Source of the DNA: Gemmatimonadales bacterium
Lineage (GTDB): Bacteria > Gemmatimonadota > Gemmatimonadetes > Gemmatimonadales > GWC2-71-9
NCBI GenBank assembly: GCA_004525055.1
Contig: SPDF01000108.1
Span: 1-6,070 of the forward strand
Reading direction: 5' to 3'
Length of the DNA: 6,070 nt
Positions 6,057 through 6,070 of this stretch are shown in pieces; positions within the stretch are counted from its first letter, which is position 1; the number at the start of each line of letters is the position of its first letter. Under the pieces are notes generated by a model that saw nothing but the letters and a program-made list of their open reading frames with translations, did not search any database and had not been told where the DNA came from. Made by a program: the position numbers and the translations under genes.

Positions 6057-6070
6057 ATCTAGCCAGACCG

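Noticed and set aside
1..6070. tRNA, rRNA, CRISPR, insertion sequence or phage features
   Set aside because: I found no tRNA-like cloverleaf, repeat-spacer array, transposase or integrase; the window is fully explained by compact minus-strand genes.

Overview
The window is GC-rich bacterial DNA with every recognisable gene on the minus strand. It carries part of a System I (Ccm) cytochrome c maturation cluster. The GC content, a Tat-signal CcmH of the CxCxC type, a Cys-type CcmE and an adjacent DUF5117-type metalloprotease would fit a Gemmatimonadota-like or related environmental lineage. That assignment is an impression from protein style, not a proof.

In the direction of transcription (right to left): 6070-6014 holds a plausible sigma70 promoter. 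6013-5210 encodes a membrane protein with two N-terminal zinc ribbons, one transmembrane helix and a TPR-like C-terminal domain. After a short gap comes a tight gene block: ccmE (from 5092), ccmF (from 4663), ccmH (from 2640) and a small membrane-anchored double-zinc-ribbon protein with a CcmI-like linker motif (2014-1502). The junctions are a 6-nt gap, an 8-nt overlap and a 1-nt overlap, so the four are almost certainly one operon with translational coupling. A 129-nt gap with a strong stem-loop follows, then the 5' 457 codons of a large exported metalloprotease-family gene that runs off the left edge of the window.

How they work together: CcmE carries heme across the periplasmic face, CcmF (with CcmH) ligates it to apocytochrome CXXCH cysteines, and CcmH handles the apocytochrome thiols. 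The system is not textbook. CcmE has Cys in place of the heme-binding His (CxxxY type). CcmH has a C-x-C-x-C site instead of CxxC and is predicted to be Tat-exported. No ccmG lies between ccmF and ccmH. No normal ccmI is present; instead, two zinc-ribbon membrane proteins flank the block, one resembling the CcmI N-terminal half and the other offering a periplasmic TPR-like domain. The idea that these two are a split, zinc-ribbon-bearing functional substitute for CcmI is my main hypothesis from this window. ccmA, B, C and D are not in the window.
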